A DNA stretch of 64,000 nt, from NCBI GenBank assembly GCA_023667315.1, contig JAMPAI010000012.1:1-64000 (forward strand), given 5' to 3'. Made by a program: the position numbers and the translations under genes. Numbering within the stretch: the first letter of the stretch is position 1; each line of letters starts with the position of its first letter. The stretch comes from Ruminococcus flavefaciens. Its GTDB lineage: Bacteria; Bacteroidota; Bacteroidia; Bacteroidales; P3. Below, piece by piece: positions 24,555 through 32,490 of this stretch. The notes under the pieces are model-generated. The model was not told the origin of the DNA. It ran no database searches and saw only the letters and a program-made list of their open reading frames with translations.

Positions 24555-24666
24555 ATTTTATTATTATAATGCACGGGGAGAAGCCAAACACTGGCGGTTG
24601 TTGCAAGTCTGCCGCAAGCTCCCACGCGCCATAAACCGCTGTACGCGTGCATTATAATAATAAAAT
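24555..24666. repeat. 112-bp element with perfect 21-bp terminal inverted repeats (MITE-like)
   Basis: Positions 24555-24575 are the exact reverse complement of 24646-24666; the arms start ATTTTATTATT and end at TGCACG. The 70-bp interior is GC-richer and contains no reading frame of note. There is no transposase and no obvious target duplication at the flanks, so it is either a non-autonomous mobile element or a cruciform/hairpin site. It lies 23 bases upstream of the promoter for the leucine-rich-repeat protein gene. Confidence 0.75.
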
Positions 24667-24689
24667 CCATTCATTTACAATAAGTTACA

Positions 24690-24720
24690 TTGCGTGAATG
24701 TAAATTTATCATTATCTTTG
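24690..24720 (+). promoter_or_regulatory. promoter of the attenuator RNA and leucine-rich-repeat protein
   Basis: TTG at 24690-24692, 20 bases, TATCTTTG at 24713-24720: a near-perfect promoter. Predicted transcription starts near 24727, about 120 bases before the protein start. Confidence 0.75.
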
Positions 24721-24726
24721 CACCGC

Positions 24727-24811
24727 TACAGGGGGGCGTAAAGGCGTTTTCGCCCCGCATTATTGCGACGAGGAGAATCTGTTGCGATTAAGCGACAGGT
24801 TCTCCTTTTTT
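24727..24811 (+). ncRNA. structured leader with intrinsic terminator (attenuator or small RNA)
   Basis: Downstream of the promoter come two hairpins. The first pairs GGGGCG (24733-24738) with CGCCCC (24751-24756). The second is a strong 14-bp stem, GGAGAA plus TCTGTTGC (24772-24785) with GCGACAGG plus TTCTCC (24792-24805), a six-base loop and six U (24806-24811), i.e. a textbook intrinsic terminator in front of the coding region. No second promoter is seen between it and the ATG at 24850, so transcription of the surface protein must read through. It could equally be an independent 85-nt small RNA. Boundaries are predicted. Confidence 0.6.
24771..24811 (+). terminator. intrinsic terminator in the leader of the leucine-rich-repeat gene
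   Basis: 14-bp stem with two G-U wobbles and a U6 tract, placed 39 bases before the start codon. The position suggests attenuation. Confidence 0.75.
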
Positions 24812-24849
24812 ATTGTAAACCAATAGTAATTACCTAAATAAAAGGAAAG

Positions 24850-27800
24850 ATGAAAAAGTTCCGCCTACTCCTTACAGGGCTGTGCCTGGCCATGATGGCC
24901 TGCGCGTCCTTCAACTTTGCCAACGCACAGGAAAAAAGGCCGATAACGCTCTACGCCCTGCCGCAGAAGGCCGAAAACCCGGTAATGGCAAGCCCCATCA
25001 TGCAGATGCCGTCCATGGATTTAACCAAGGCGCGGATGGAGCGCGAGAAAGAGTTGTATAGCAGCAATATAGAAAAGAACAGGGCTGCAGAATGCAAGGC
25101 CTACTACGAGGCAAGGAGAAGCGAGGAAACCAAGCGGATGGAGGAACTCCGTCAGGAAAGCAGGGAAAGGATGTCCGAAGCCCCGCCCCTGTCGCAAGAA
25201 AAGCTGTCCGCCATGCGCCGCAAGGCCCAGGAAACCAACCACTGCGACACCGTAAGTTTTACCTGGAAAGTGGAAGCGGGTGTGAAAAAGAGTTTTTCGT
25301 TTAGAGGAACGGAAGGCGAAACATTTATCGTAGAGTGGGGCGACGGAACGCGGGAGGAAGTTATAGGAAACGGTTGGAGTGTACCAGTAACCCATACCTA
25401 TGATGAGGCCGTAGATAGGCATGTTCTGTTTTATAGCCAAACACCAGACGGCCTTTTGACAGAATTGGTGCATTATCGTAACTCGTTGGAGGAATTAGAT
25501 GTGTCGAAAAATGTGAATTTGACGTACCTGTCTTGTGCGGAGAATTCGTTGACAGAATTGGATATAACGAAAAATGTGAATTTGAAGAGTTTGAATTGTT
25601 CCAATAATTCGTTAACAGCATTGGATGTAACGAAAAATGTGAATTTGGGGTGGTTCCTGTGTACTGAGAATTCGTTAAAGGAATTGGATGTGACGAAGAA
25701 TGAAAATTTGTGGTATCTGGATTGTGAATCTAACTGGTTAAGAAAATTGGATGTAACAAAGAATGTGAATTTGGAGTGGCTGGAATGTCATTATAATATA
25801 TTAACGGAATTGGATGTAACGAAGAATGTGAATTTGACAATGTTGCATTGTAACGGTAATTCGTTGACGGAATTGGACGTAACGAAGAATGTAAATTTGA
25901 CGTATTTAGATTGTGGCGATAATCCGTTGATGGAGCTGGATGTAACGAAGAATGTAAATTTGGAGCATTTGCGTTGTTATGCTGTCTTGTTGAAAGAATT
26001 GGATGTAACAAAGAATGTGAATTTAAAGTATCTGAATTGCAATGATAATTCACTAACCATATTGGATGTATCGCAGAATGTTATTTTGGAAAGCTTGGAT
26101 TGTAGAGACAATCTATTGAAAGGATTGGATGTAACGAAGAATGTAAACTTGACGGAATTGAATTGCTATGAAAATCAAATCCCTCTTTCTTCTTTCTCTA
26201 CGTTTCCGCTCGAGAATATGACTTCATGGCAATTGGGGCCGCAATATATTGAATATACCGACAATCTTTTTACGGGTGATTCTTTAGATGTCTTTTGTTT
26301 GGATGTCCCTTTATCCATCATGGATATTTATCGCAGAACAACGCCAACTTCCGATTGGAAAAGAGCCGATGAATCCGATTATACATGGAAAAGTTGCTGC
26401 CTGTATGTCCATCGTCCGGGGCATTATGGGGTAAAAACACATAACAGCATAAAGAATAACTACGACAACTACAATGGGGGAAAAGACACCTCCCTTGTAG
26501 AATGTTGGTACTATTTTAGCGTAAGGGATACCGCCCAACAATCGCCCGAAGAACTTATATTTCCCACTTGCGATACCGTAAGCTGGACATGGAAGGTGGA
26601 AGCCGGTGTGGAAAAGAATTTTGTGTTTAATGGGACATATGGGAAAAAGTACATCCTGGAGTGGGGTGATGGATCGAAATCGGTGGGACGTGGCATGTTT
26701 GGGATGCACTTGGGAACCTATGAGGATACGATAGATAAAACTGTTGTTTTATATGGAGATACACCAAAATTTCTTTTAACAAGACTGGAGGTTTTTGGCA
26801 GGTTATTGACGGCATTGGATGTAACGAAGAACGCGAATTTGAAAGAGTTGTATTGTTATGGTAACTCGTTGACGGAATTGGACGTAACGAAAAATCCCGT
26901 TTTGGAGATTTTGAGTTGCTATAATAATTCGTTGACGGAACTGGATGTAACGAAAAATGTGAATTTAACGGAGTTGTATTGTAACGGTAATTCGTTAACG
27001 GAATTGGACGTAACGAAAAACACGAAGTTGTCATACCTGAATTGTTCGCATAATGAATTGTCCTTTTTAAAATTAAACCACACCCGTATTTTTGCTCAGT
27101 GTCAAGGCAACCATATTCCGTTATCCGTTGCAAATAGAATATCCTTATCGGCAAATGATAGTAGTGCACTGCTTTGGGGCACACCCTTGGATCCAGATTT
27201 AGAACCTCAATCTATTTATGATACGGTACAAGCTGGAGAAATATGGGACATCCGTTCGGAAATGGAGTTTAACGGCGTCAAGACAGATGTGACATTTGAC
27301 CCGTTATTGGAAAATGCCTATGATTTTGACCAAGGGATGGTAACATTCCATAATCAGGGAACCTATCGTATCGTAATGAAAAACACAAGCATCAAAAACC
27401 GAGGCTGGAAATATAGTAATGGCGAACCCGTCGACACCTCCGGAATGGTGGTTGTTTATTATCTAACCGTTACCGCCCCCAACGACCTGGATGAGCCCGA
27501 ATACGACCCCTGCGACACCGTAAGTTTTACATGGAAAGTGGAAGCCGGAGAGGAAAAGGATTTTTCGTTTGGAGGAACAGAAGGAGAAACCTTTATCGTA
27601 GAGTGGGGCGACGGAACAAAGGAGAAAATTTCGGGAAGAGGAACTGGAGAAGATGAAAATGTATCGGTAACCCATACCTATAATGATGCGGCAGATAGAC
27701 ACGTTCTGCTTTATAGTCAAACATCCGACGGACTTTTGACGGAGTTGGTTTGTTCCAGTGAATCGTTGACGGAATTGGATGTGTCGAAAAATATAAATTT

Positions 27801-29685
27801 GGAGCGTCTGTATTGTTATGTCAACTCACTGACGGAATTGGATGTAACGAAGAATGTAAATTTGACGGAATTATGGTGTGATTATAATTTGTTGACGGAA
27901 TTGGATGTATCGAAGAATGTGGAATTGACGTCGTTATGGTGTAACGATAATTCGTTGACAAAATTGGATGTGTCGCAAAATTCAAAATTGACAGAATTGA
28001 GCTGTTTCCGAAATTCATTGAATACATTGGATGTAACACGGCAGATAAATTTGAAATATCTACATTGTCATTATAATTCGTTGACGGAATTGAACACATC
28101 AAAGAATACTAAACTTTTGGAACTTGATTGCCATGGGAATGCGTTAAGATTGTTGCTTCTTCCCGATTTTGTCAGGGATACGCTGGGAACTGTAAATTTA
28201 GGCGATAATCAATTGTCGCTGGCGGATATAGCCGGGTTCCATTCTATCCTAAAGGATAAGTGTGTACGGTATTTATGTATGTCACCGCAAGTCAGAACGG
28301 ATAGCGTGGCCTTGGACAAGGTATTGGATTTATCGGAAGAAATGAACCTGATGAATGCTAAGCCGGAATATGCCGTGTGGTCGCTGGCCGACTCCAATAT
28401 CACTTCCGAATACTCGGAAACGGTGGGCAAGTTCCGATTCAACAGGCAGGGGAACTATTGCATACGCCTGTATAATGAGGACTTTATGGATAATGCATAT
28501 ATAGAGGATGAAACGTATTTTCCCTACCATCCCGATTCCTTGCAGCCGGTATATGTGCATCACATGGTTACCGTAACAGCACCCTTTGGGGAAGACCCCG
28601 ATACGGTGGTGATTCCTGCCCGCGGAGTGGGCTTGATCTGGCAGGCGCAGGCCAACCGGGAGAAGGAAATCGAGATCGAGGGTCGGGGAGGCTTCACGGT
28701 GGATTGGGGGGACGGCAATACGAATACTGTCAAGGCGTTCACTGATGGAACACCGGAGGCCAAGGACTCCGACAAGGAACTAAAACACCGCTATGCCGCC
28801 GCCGGCATCTATACGGTGCAGATACTGCCTTCGGACAACAAGGGCTACCTTACGGCCTTGGAAGTGTCGGGAGAACAGGTGCTGGCCCTGGCCGTCGGCG
28901 ACTCCACGCGACTGGAGAAACTCGACTGCTCCGACAATCTAATCGAGGCGCTCGAACTGGGCAGCCTGAACACACTGAAGGAACTCGACTGCTCCGAGAA
29001 CCGCCTCACGGCCCTGGACGTATCGGGCTGCATCAACCTGCAAGACCTCGACTTCTCGGAAAACAAGCTCAGGGAAATCAACCTGAACGGACTGGGCAGG
29101 ATAGACGAAGTGGACGGCGAGGACAACCGCATGCCCTTATCTACCTTATATAATATACTGACCGCCCGCAACCGGAACGCCACCTACGAATTCGACCCGC
29201 AGTCGGACTCGGCGAACGTGGCCCCGAACACGCCCTTCGACCTGACAGGCGAGATGACGATAGGCGGCAAGCGCAGCACCTACACCCTGCGCTACGCCGA
29301 CACCCGCCAGACGGTGCCCAACACAGACTACAAGGAAGAAAACGGCATCTTCCAGTTCTACAGCAACCGTCCCTTCATCCTGAGCCTGCAGAACGCCAAC
29401 GTAGTAGAATACGATGACGGTCGCCCCAAGAAACAGATTACCTTCACCTGGCACATCAACACCTCAGGAGTAGCCAACGAAGGCCTGAACAACTCCAAGA
29501 CCCGCCTGCAGGCCTACGTAAAGGAGCACATTATCCACGTCCAGAACGCCGAAGGCGAGATAACCCTCTACAACACCTTAGGCCAGCAACTCTACCAAGG
29601 CACCCAAACCGAAATCCCAGTCCAGACCTCCGGCCTATACATAATAAAGTCCGGAACCTCGCACCTAAAGGTGCTGGTCAACTAA
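24850..29685 (+). CDS. giant leucine-rich-repeat surface protein secreted by T9SS
   Basis: A 1611-residue exported protein. Signal peptide 1-27; a highly charged helical stretch (about 55-130); then four modules, each beginning with a beta-sandwich-like segment with a WGDG motif (near residues 133, 573, 887 and 1258), the first three introduced by CDTVSFTWKVEAG or a close variant. Each is followed by leucine-rich repeats of 21 residues of the type LTELDVTKNVNLTYLDCGDN: 11, 4 and 6 regular copies in the first three blocks and about four degenerate ones in the last. The final 80 residues (GEITLYNTLGQQLYQGTQTE to SHLKVLVN) form a T9SS type A sorting domain. Binding or adhesion is likely, with no catalytic motif. 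The repeat blocks are AT-rich; the two ends are GC-rich. Confidence 0.9.
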   Translation: MKKFRLLLTGLCLAMMACASFNFANAQEKRPITLYALPQKAENPVMASPIMQMPSMDLTKARMEREKELYSSNIEKNRAAECKAYYEARRSEETKRMEELRQESRERMSEAPPLSQEKLSAMRRKAQETNHCDTVSFTWKVEAGVKKSFSFRGTEGETFIVEWGDGTREEVIGNGWSVPVTHTYDEAVDRHVLFYSQTPDGLLTELVHYRNSLEELDVSKNVNLTYLSCAENSLTELDITKNVNLKSLNCSNNSLTALDVTKNVNLGWFLCTENSLKELDVTKNENLWYLDCESNWLRKLDVTKNVNLEWLECHYNILTELDVTKNVNLTMLHCNGNSLTELDVTKNVNLTYLDCGDNPLMELDVTKNVNLEHLRCYAVLLKELDVTKNVNLKYLNCNDNSLTILDVSQNVILESLDCRDNLLKGLDVTKNVNLTELNCYENQIPLSSFSTFPLENMTSWQLGPQYIEYTDNLFTGDSLDVFCLDVPLSIMDIYRRTTPTSDWKRADESDYTWKSCCLYVHRPGHYGVKTHNSIKNNYDNYNGGKDTSLVECWYYFSVRDTAQQSPEELIFPTCDTVSWTWKVEAGVEKNFVFNGTYGKKYILEWGDGSKSVGRGMFGMHLGTYEDTIDKTVVLYGDTPKFLLTRLEVFGRLLTALDVTKNANLKELYCYGNSLTELDVTKNPVLEILSCYNNSLTELDVTKNVNLTELYCNGNSLTELDVTKNTKLSYLNCSHNELSFLKLNHTRIFAQCQGNHIPLSVANRISLSANDSSALLWGTPLDPDLEPQSIYDTVQAGEIWDIRSEMEFNGVKTDVTFDPLLENAYDFDQGMVTFHNQGTYRIVMKNTSIKNRGWKYSNGEPVDTSGMVVVYYLTVTAPNDLDEPEYDPCDTVSFTWKVEAGEEKDFSFGGTEGETFIVEWGDGTKEKISGRGTGEDENVSVTHTYNDAADRHVLLYSQTSDGLLTELVCSSESLTELDVSKNINLERLYCYVNSLTELDVTKNVNLTELWCDYNLLTELDVSKNVELTSLWCNDNSLTKLDVSQNSKLTELSCFRNSLNTLDVTRQINLKYLHCHYNSLTELNTSKNTKLLELDCHGNALRLLLLPDFVRDTLGTVNLGDNQLSLADIAGFHSILKDKCVRYLCMSPQVRTDSVALDKVLDLSEEMNLMNAKPEYAVWSLADSNITSEYSETVGKFRFNRQGNYCIRLYNEDFMDNAYIEDETYFPYHPDSLQPVYVHHMVTVTAPFGEDPDTVVIPARGVGLIWQAQANREKEIEIEGRGGFTVDWGDGNTNTVKAFTDGTPEAKDSDKELKHRYAAAGIYTVQILPSDNKGYLTALEVSGEQVLALAVGDSTRLEKLDCSDNLIEALELGSLNTLKELDCSENRLTALDVSGCINLQDLDFSENKLREINLNGLGRIDEVDGEDNRMPLSTLYNILTARNRNATYEFDPQSDSANVAPNTPFDLTGEMTIGGKRSTYTLRYADTRQTVPNTDYKEENGIFQFYSNRPFILSLQNANVVEYDDGRPKKQITFTWHINTSGVANEGLNNSKTRLQAYVKEHIIHVQNAEGEITLYNTLGQQLYQGTQTEIPVQTSGLYIIKSGTSHLKVLVN
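25486..26172 (+). repeat. tandem 63-bp leucine-rich repeats, block 1
   Basis: Eleven 63-bp units encoding LDVTKNVNL-type repeats. Many are near-identical at DNA level (GGATGTAACGAAGAATGT recurs), so slippage or recombination could change copy number. Confidence 0.88.
26806..27065 (+). repeat. tandem 63-bp leucine-rich repeats, block 2
   Basis: Four units of the same 63-bp repeat, following the second WGDG segment. Confidence 0.85.
27765..28150 (+). repeat. tandem 63-bp leucine-rich repeats, block 3
   Basis: Six units, the last ones more diverged (LTELNTSKNTKL), following the third WGDG segment. Confidence 0.85.
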
Positions 29686-29690
29686 AGAAA

Positions 29691-29723
29691 AAAATAGCCT
29701 CGGAAATCCGAGGCTATTTTTTT
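29691..29723 (+). terminator. intrinsic terminator of the leucine-rich-repeat gene
   Basis: ATAGCCTCGG / CCGAGGCTAT stem with A and T runs on both sides, directly after the stop codon. It can act on both strands. Its CCTCGGA core resembles the rpsA terminators. Confidence 0.9.
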
Positions 29724-29728
29724 AATCC

Positions 29729-29750
29729 CGCGAGAGCGAAGCGATTCGCG
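29729..29750. repeat. short palindrome, AGCGAAGCGA loop family
   Basis: CGCGAG, loop AGCGAAGCGA, TTCGCG. The arms differ from the copy at 29773-29796 but still pair, so the structure is kept while the arms change. Confidence 0.65.
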
Positions 29751-29772
29751 CCCTACGCCGAAGGCGCCCACC

Positions 29773-29796
29773 GCGCAAGAGCGAAGCGACTTGCGC
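29773..29796. repeat. short palindrome, AGCGAAGCGA loop family
   Basis: GCGCAAG, loop AGCGAAGCGA, CTTGCGC, immediately upstream of the large structured repeat. It is the same unit as at 22882-22901. Confidence 0.75.
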
Positions 29797-30013
29797 TAAA
29801 CCAACCACCAGCGGTACCGACCGCAGCGCAGGGTGCGGGTTCTTGCGGGGCGAAGCCCCGTAAGTTATTCCATAGCACAGGCCAAGCGCGCGGGGTGCGG
29901 GAGCGGCCGAAGCCTCTGGCAAGCACCATTTGCCCTCCGCCATAGGAGCGCCGTCCGCGCAGGACGCGCCTTTCTTTTGGTTACTTTTCTTTGGCAAGAC
30001 AAAGAAAAGTAAC
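29797..30013 (+). repeat. large structured intergenic repeat, copy 1
   Basis: A 217-bp block nearly identical to 41533-41743. It begins TAAACCAACCACCAG, includes GTTATTCCATAGCACAGGCC and GGAGCGCCGTCCGCGCAGGA, and ends in a 14-bp perfect hairpin (GTTACTTTTCTTTG against CAAAGAAAAGTAAC). An internal hairpin CGGGGC-GAA-GCCCCG (29846-29860) has a compensatory G-C to A-T change in the other copy. Minus-strand frames through it (KKGASCADGAP) are repeat translations, not credible genes. It fills the gap between two convergent genes. Confidence 0.88.
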
Positions 30014-30040
30014 ATAGCGTCGCGCGCCAGCGCGAAAAAA

Positions 30041-30454
30041 TCACCACTTAATCCGATACCAAAAAGTCTCGCTTTTAATCCTCCTCCTCATGGCCTCCCG
30101 CACAGCCTCCGCCAAAATCACAAAAGCAGCAAACCCATGCGCTTCAAGCCAGGCAAGAGCCTCCTTATCCTTCTTAGTAGCCTGGCAGAACGCATAATAA
30201 AAAGGAGAAGGGTGTTGCGAGAGCCACTTCATGGCCGCCGGCTCATCATCCATGCCGTTGGCCAGTACCCCCATTTCGGGGAAGCCATTCTTGAGCAGCC
30301 ACAGCACCGCCTTTTCGTCGCCCAAGATGCCGTTGGCGAAAGCCGCCCATTCCGGGTAGCCCCCGTCGATCAGTTTCTGCGAGAACTTGGCATCCCCCAA
30401 GACCGCCTTCTGAAAATCCTGATATACAGAAATCGGATATTCGCTTATCTTCAT
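30041..30454 (-). CDS. hypothetical protein with internal repeats
   Basis: A 137-residue soluble protein I do not recognise. It contains related segments of about 30 residues (GGYPEWAAFANGILGDEKAV, then NGFPEMGVLANGMDDEPAAM) that alternate short helices with Gly/Asn turns, reminiscent of ankyrin-like helical repeats. No signal peptide, membrane segment or catalytic motif. It starts at the base following the radical SAM stop, so the two genes are co-transcribed, and the last one ends 28 bases before the structured repeat. Confidence 0.7.
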   Translation of the reverse strand: MKISEYPISVYQDFQKAVLGDAKFSQKLIDGGYPEWAAFANGILGDEKAVLWLLKNGFPEMGVLANGMDDEPAAMKWLSQHPSPFYYAFCQATKKDKEALAWLEAHGFAAFVILAEAVREAMRRRIKSETFWYRIKW

Positions 30455-31279
30455 CTAAAAAAAGGCTTTAACGTTGTTGAATCCCCGGCGCCGCAGTTCC
30501 TCCGCCTTGGCCTCCAGTTCCTCCGCACTCAGTTTCTGCAGTTTCTTGGCCGGCGTTTCCCGGTCGAGTCCGTAGAGCATGACCCCCTGCGGCCTGATTA
30601 GCGAAAGCCGTTCCACGTAGGCATCCCATTCCGCCCCCGAGGTATTGTCGATCGTTTCTCCCTCGTTCTCGCCCCGAAACAGCAGGGTCTGCACCGTAAA
30701 CGGGTAGGGGAAGCGTTCCAAGTTCCGCAGCAAGCACCCGTAATAGGCCTCAGGGCTTTCTTCCTGCCTATAGGTTCCCAGTCGGAACCCCTGCCGCAAG
30801 CGGTTTATGCGCGCGTACATCTCCGGCGTTCCCGCGTCCAGTTTCAAAAGCACCTTACCGCACAGCGCCAGAGCCTCAGCCACCTCCGGGCGGCCGATCT
30901 GCGTGGCGTTCGAAATCACCGTCAGGACGGGCGGATTTTCGGGATAGAAACTTTCAACACAATCATTCACCACCGCCACAATCTCCCCGAAAGCCGGATG
31001 CAGGGTGGGTTCCCCGTTGCCCGAAAAGGTAACCGAGTCCGGACGCATCCCCTTGGCTTTCAGCTCCGTCAATGCCTGTTTCAAGGCCGACTGTACCTCC
31101 CGCACGGCAGGCAGCTGCTCCGGTTCGGCGGCATCCACCGTGTTCCAGCCGCACTCGCAATACACGCAGTCGTAGTTGCACACCTTGTTTTGGGTCGGCA
31201 GCAGGTTCACCCCCAGTGAAAGCCCCAGTCGGCGGCTGTGGATGGGTCCTGTAATGATATGGTGATGAAAGAAGGCCAT
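30455..31279 (-). CDS. radical SAM protein (COG0731-like)
   Basis: A 274-residue iron-sulfur enzyme-like protein. The cluster motif CNYDCVYCECGWN (CxxxCxxC, about residues 34-46) coordinates a 4Fe-4S cluster with S-adenosylmethionine. Also visible are a glycine-rich TFSGNGEPTLHPAF, LKLDAGTPEMYARINR, and QTLLFRGENEGETIDN. This arrangement fits the COG0731 group of small radical SAM oxidoreductases. The substrate is unknown. ATG 31279 overlaps the stop of the upstream transporter gene by one base. Confidence 0.85.
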   Translation of the reverse strand: MAFFHHHIITGPIHSRRLGLSLGVNLLPTQNKVCNYDCVYCECGWNTVDAAEPEQLPAVREVQSALKQALTELKAKGMRPDSVTFSGNGEPTLHPAFGEIVAVVNDCVESFYPENPPVLTVISNATQIGRPEVAEALALCGKVLLKLDAGTPEMYARINRLRQGFRLGTYRQEESPEAYYGCLLRNLERFPYPFTVQTLLFRGENEGETIDNTSGAEWDAYVERLSLIRPQGVMLYGLDRETPAKKLQKLSAEELEAKAEELRRRGFNNVKAFF

Positions 31280-31830
31280 CAGCGATACAGTATGAACCCG
31301 GCCAGCGCGCACAGCAGAATGGCCAGGATAGGGTTGAACTTCTTATGGAAAGAGGCGGCGAAGACCGCCGCGAAAATCAGCACGCTCCTGTAGTCGATAA
31401 AGTTGTAGGCGTTCATCATCATGACCGCCACCGAAGCGATCAGCGCCACCGATACTAATTTGAAGCCGCCCACGACCCCGTTTACCAGCGGGTTGCGCTT
31501 GTGGCGCATCAGGAAGGCCATCACGATCCATATCAGGAAGAGGGACGGCAGGCAGACGGCGAGGCTGGCCACCAGCGAGCCGGCGATCCCCGCCCACACG
31601 CTGCCGCAGGCATCGAAGGCCGCATGATAGCCCACGTAGGTGGCCGCGTTGATGCAGACCGGCCCCGGCGTCATCTGGCTCAGCGCCACGATGTCGGCGA
31701 ACTGCCGGGAATCGATCCAGGCGTAGCGTTCCACCACGTCGTACTGCATGAGCGAGAGCATGGCGTAACCGCCCCCGAATCCCAGCAGTCCCTGCTTGAA
31801 AAACACGTAGAAGAGAAGCAGATAGGTCAT
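31279..31830 (-). CDS. chromate transporter family protein, second half-size subunit
   Basis: A 183-residue membrane protein with about five helices and the ChrA signatures LLFYVFFKQGLLGFGGGYAM, FADIVALSQMTPGPVCINAA and TYVGYHAA. Short ChrA proteins come as adjacent pairs that together make the full transporter; the partner gene overlaps by four bases upstream. The true substrate in anaerobic Bacteroidetes is not known, and chromate is the family name only. Confidence 0.85.
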   Translation of the reverse strand: MTYLLLFYVFFKQGLLGFGGGYAMLSLMQYDVVERYAWIDSRQFADIVALSQMTPGPVCINAATYVGYHAAFDACGSVWAGIAGSLVASLAVCLPSLFLIWIVMAFLMRHKRNPLVNGVVGGFKLVSVALIASVAVMMMNAYNFIDYRSVLIFAAVFAASFHKKFNPILAILLCALAGFILYR

Positions 31831-32465
31831 GCCGCCCCTCCTTTCCGCTTAAGGTAGTACCCGTGGGCGGCACCCAGCAGCCCCGCCGCCAGAATCACCC
31901 ACACGGGCGACACACCCGCCGCGCACACCAGCACCGTGGCCGCCACCGGCAGGTAGAAGTTGCGCCAGGTAATGCCCGCCTTGCGCACCATCTGCAATGC
32001 CGGCGAGAGGATCAGCGCCACCACGCAGGGGCGTATGCCCTTAAAGCAGCTTTCCACCACCGGGTTGCTCTTGGCCGACTGGGCGAAGATGGCCAATGCC
32101 AGCACGATGGCGATCGAGGGCAGTACCGCCCCCAGGGCCGCCACGATGCTTCCGCCCTTGCCCTTGACCCGGTTGCCCACGCTCAGGGCCGTGTTCACGG
32201 CAAAGATACCCGGCAGGCTCTGCATCACGGCGATGGTTTCCACAAACTCGTCCTCGTCGATCCAGTGCCGGTCGTTCACGATGATCTTGCGCACCAGCGC
32301 CAGCATGGCATAACCGCCCCCCACCGTAAAAAGCCCGATCCTGAAGAAGGTGGTGAAGAGCAGCCACAGCGTGGGGCGGGGGGATTTCCCCTCTCCATAA
32401 AGCAGGAACGTCCCTGTCGGCCTTGACCGGCAGGGACGTGGTGCGGATTTTAGGATTCGTCGCAT
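31827..32465 (-). CDS. chromate transporter family protein, first half-size subunit; start uncertain
   Basis: A membrane protein with ChrA features: LWLLFTTFFRIGLFTVGGGY, FVETIAVMQSLPGIFAVNTA and GNRVKGKGGSIVAALGAVLP. From ATG 32465 it is 212 residues, but the first 40 (RRILKSAPRPCRSRPTG) do not resemble the family and are encoded partly by a terminator-like hairpin (32404-32434). An ATG at 32398 lies one frame off; one extra G in the plus-strand G6 run (32378-32383) would join it to the transporter frame as MERGNPPRPTLWLLF. A frameshift or indel error is possible. Confidence 0.75.
   Translation of the reverse strand: MRRILKSAPRPCRSRPTGTFLLYGEGKSPRPTLWLLFTTFFRIGLFTVGGGYAMLALVRKIIVNDRHWIDEDEFVETIAVMQSLPGIFAVNTALSVGNRVKGKGGSIVAALGAVLPSIAIVLALAIFAQSAKSNPVVESCFKGIRPCVVALILSPALQMVRKAGITWRNFYLPVAATVLVCAAGVSPVWVILAAGLLGAAHGYYLKRKGGAA
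32404..32434 (-). terminator. terminator-like hairpin downstream of the S9 peptidase gene
   Basis: A stem of GTCCCTG and CAGGGAC with inner CGG/CCG pairing. On the minus strand it follows the peptidase stop by about 57 bases but has no U-tract. It overlaps the doubtful N-terminus of the transporter gene. Confidence 0.4.
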
Positions 32466-32490
32466 GGCGAATGATCCGTTGAATTGCAAA

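Noticed and set aside
24555-24666. Insertion sequence
   Set aside because: The inverted repeats enclose only 70 bp with no transposase frame and no target duplication, so it is listed as a MITE-like repeat only.
25486-28150. Regular 63-bp repeats considered as a CRISPR-like array
   Set aside because: The repeats are in frame, code for leucine-rich repeats without unique spacers, and lie inside one long gene.
29722-30015. Minus-strand reading frames with KKGASCADGAP in the structured repeat
   Set aside because: The same peptide appears at 41474-41734 from the second repeat copy; it is a translation of a structured non-coding repeat, with no start signals or domains.
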